Assembly (NCBI GenBank): GCA_022592435.1 | Contig: JABYQS010000561.1 | Location: forward strand, 1 to 18,309 | DNA length: 18,309 bases | Source: Cerioporus squamosus | Taxonomy: Eukaryota > Basidiomycota > Agaricomycetes > Polyporales > Polyporaceae | Direction of reading: 5' to 3' | Shown: piece after piece, positions 16,101-18,309 of the stretch | Numbering within the stretch: the first letter of the stretch is position 1 | Layout of the letters: every line of letters starts with the position of its first letter | Translations under genes and position numbers: made by a program | The notes under the pieces: generated by a model | Told to the model about the DNA's origin: nothing | Seen by the model: the letters and a program-made list of their open reading frames with translations, nothing else | Database searches by the model: none

Positions 16101-18309
16101 GCGTTCACGCCGGGCACGTCAGGACTGCAGCCCTGCGGCTCACAAAATTGGGTTACCTCATCGAGGGTTCATGTCGTATCATCAATTTGTTTATAGAAGA
16201 GGAGATCAGGTTGGATCAGGTGTATAACTTGTAGACCGGTGTTGTGTGTATGCCACTCACTGTAGATTTTTACTCGCTTTGCGACGCTTGCATAGGCTTT
16301 CTGGATCGTGTTCTTTGCCTATGTACGTAGCTACCGTCTTGTTGACACTTGCGTATGCGGGTCAGCCCTTCGACGGTATCTGACTGCTTCACATCCGCGA
16401 CTCCCGCAAACGTGCATGCTGCCCAACCTAGCTGAGTTACAGCGCGGGAATGGGATAAGTATGCAGGCTGATGCAGAGACTGTGCAGAACAGTGCTATAT
16501 ATAATATTACGAGACATAGTACATGCTCCTGCCTCCCGAGGGCAACTTTACTGCTGATTTTGTGCCGCGTACAGCTGAAACTCCCATGGAAGGCGTTTGC
16601 TGCGGCTCGCCCTCGCTGAACCATATCCGACGTAGTCGACAGGTCGCGTATACCTTCACGTAGGATACGTGGGAGTATGTGCCGCTCGGGACCTGCACTC
16701 CTCTGGAGCGGTGGTCGAGTGAGGACTTGAGGCTGGCTCGTCTGTCTCATCTCCCCGGTGTGGGCGAGGGAGGCGGACGAGAAGTGTGGGAGGAGTGAAG
16801 GAGGTTCAGAGAGATTGTCGACCACGAGGTGAGAGGCGGGAGGATGCAGGCGGGAATGAGAAGGGGAGAAGCAGGAGTGGAGGGTTCGTGAGCTTCAGCT
16901 TCGGCCGCTTCTGCTCGTACGGGGTTAGTTTCGCATTACAGAGATCGAGAACTAAAAGGAATCAAACCATCCATGCGAGTTCCTTGCTCTCTGCGCACAA
17001 TGCCGACGTATGCATGGGCTGCCCACGCCGACGACCCGCCGGGCTGGCATCACCATATCACGAACAATGTCGACTTCATACGGTTATATACCGCGCTCAA
17101 TATGCGCACACACAACATCACGACCAAAAGTTTGTTGTACTGAACACAAGGAACGACACCGCACCTGGAAAGTCGAGCATCGCACGATGCCTTCCCGACC
17201 GGACTGATCGACAACTCCACCTCAAAGGCCCACTCCCTGCCCATGTTCCGGACTTGTAGGTGTAGCCATGGATGCTTCAAGCCAAGATGCCCGTCGTTCC
17301 TCCCTCGGACTGCGCCACTCGGGCGTTTGGGAGGACATCGGATGTACGTCGTTTTCACGGTCGGTGATTGTATGTGCAGGACAGTCTGATCGAGAGTATA
17401 GTTTGGAGAGGCGTGTGCGCCGTCCTCGTCCGGATTATTGGCGGCGATCAAGGTTCGAGGTGCGGATGGTGCTGGCTGAGAAGTGGCGTCGTTCAGCAGG
17501 CAGATGTACGAGTCCGAAGGTAAGACTGGTCTGTCCTTGTTTCGAACAGACTCAGTGGTTCGCTTCCAGTCGATGAGAACAGTGAGACAAGCCCTGGCTG
17601 GACAGACGAGGAGAACATGACGGTCAAGAGCAAGCCAGCGCGCCTCTCAGCGCGCCTCTCACGCGCTTGCACACTGGACTCTGTTCCGATTCAACCTCAG
17701 GCTCGACTTGTTCAAGTTACACCATGCACGCACTCACCGCGGGTCCCACAATGTCGCTATCAAGTGGTTCTGGTAGCGGTACAGGTGAGATTTACGAAAC
17801 TGAGGAACACTACGATGTGCTGACCATGTTGGTTGGGAAATAGGGCTTTTCAAACGCACCGTGACCGTGTCCGGTGTCGGTTCATGCATCATGAGCTACA
17901 TGCCACTGCTAGATCTGCCTTTTCATTTGGTCGCGTGAATTCGGAACCCGAGTAAGTACTCTTCGAGCTGCCAGTAGATCACACAAGCTCCGCAGACACA
18001 TCGTGTCATGAGGGGCGCATTGCTGCTGGCACCTACGAGTCATCGGTTGGCCGGTGACCTCTTTTTCATTTGAGACCGAATGGACTCGCATGAGATAGGC
18101 AGCGAGGAGTGATTGCTCGAATGTGGACGGAGACTCGAGCTCTGTCCGAACCCGAAGGACTGCCTGCGTGTCTAAATAGGATACTGGCCGTGATACACAA
18201 CCAGTCGGCGACTCGGTCCAAGCGCACGCGTACCGCCCCACCAGGCTCGTGTTCAGAGCTGTGTGAGTACGCCGCTAGTTCCTATGCGGAAAGTGTGTAA
18301 CACTCAGTT
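16101..18309. other. Terminal 2.2 kb without an identifiable gene
   Basis: The first few hundred bases should hold the MFS 3' UTR. An AT-rich TATA-like patch (CTATATATAATATTA) is at 16495-16509. The plus strand is strongly purine-rich from 16783 to about 16885. Minus-strand sequence around 16870-16930 reads NAKLTPYEQKRPKLKLTN in one frame, which looks protein-like but has no start, domain or partner exon I can defend. A 39-codon plus-strand frame (17724-17843, with SSGSGSGTGEIYETEEHY) is similarly unassigned. No RNA gene or known repeat was recognised. Confidence 0.45.

Noticed and set aside
17637..17666. GCGCCTCTCA direct repeat
   Set aside because: Two near-adjacent copies of about 12 bp with no wider structure; not evidence of a CRISPR or satellite.
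17724..17843. 39-codon plus-strand frame with a Gly/Ser run
   Set aside because: No homology recognised, no promoter or partner exons, and the length is expected by chance.

Overview
The window looks like nuclear DNA of a basidiomycete fungus, most likely an Agaricomycete. The genes are split by many short GT-AG introns (mostly 49-68 bp, often with CTNAC-like branch points). There is a DUF6593 protein, a family I know mainly from Agaricomycetes, and a non-LTR retrotransposon tail of the kind common in these fungi. The assignment to basidiomycetes is inference from these traits.

Layout. Positions 2-254 (+) hold the 3' end of an NCS1-type nucleobase permease whose C-terminal tail appears to run through two frame changes. 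Positions 255-3240 hold no gene I can identify. A three-exon DUF6593 gene lies at 3359-4061 (+) behind a TATA box. Positions 5175-7421 are a 5'-truncated non-LTR retrotransposon. It keeps the end of ORF2 (Cys/His cluster, complete RNase H, CCHC finger) and a 33-nt poly(A) tail, and is bounded by a perfect 16-bp target-site duplication. It sits between two convergent genes. An eight-exon 6-phosphofructo-2-kinase gene (Pfk26 type, catalytic phosphatase His replaced by Ser) runs at 7782-9828 (-). It shares a 186-bp intergenic region with an intronless gene for a microbial-type PARG-like protein (DUF2263/TIGR02452) at 10015-11388 (+).

An intron-containing tRNA-His(GUG) is at 11785-11880 (+) with a T-run terminator. 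A four-exon Yra1/ALYREF mRNA-export adaptor is at 12128-13173 (-). It diverges from a nine-exon, 12-TM MFS transporter (FucP/Bsc6-like) at 13750-16100 (+). Positions 16101-18309 hold no gene I can support.

The genes are unrelated housekeeping or general-function genes (transport, glycolytic control, ADP-ribose chemistry, mRNA export, translation). I see no biosynthetic cluster, defence island or CRISPR. Splice models were built by hand: for each multi-exon gene the exon phases sum to a clean open frame and the joined protein matches its family. I saw no clearly new system. The most notable items are the textbook retrotransposition scar, the phosphatase-dead Pfk26 active site, the altered signature loop of the PARG-like protein, the broken permease tail and a few unusually long introns.
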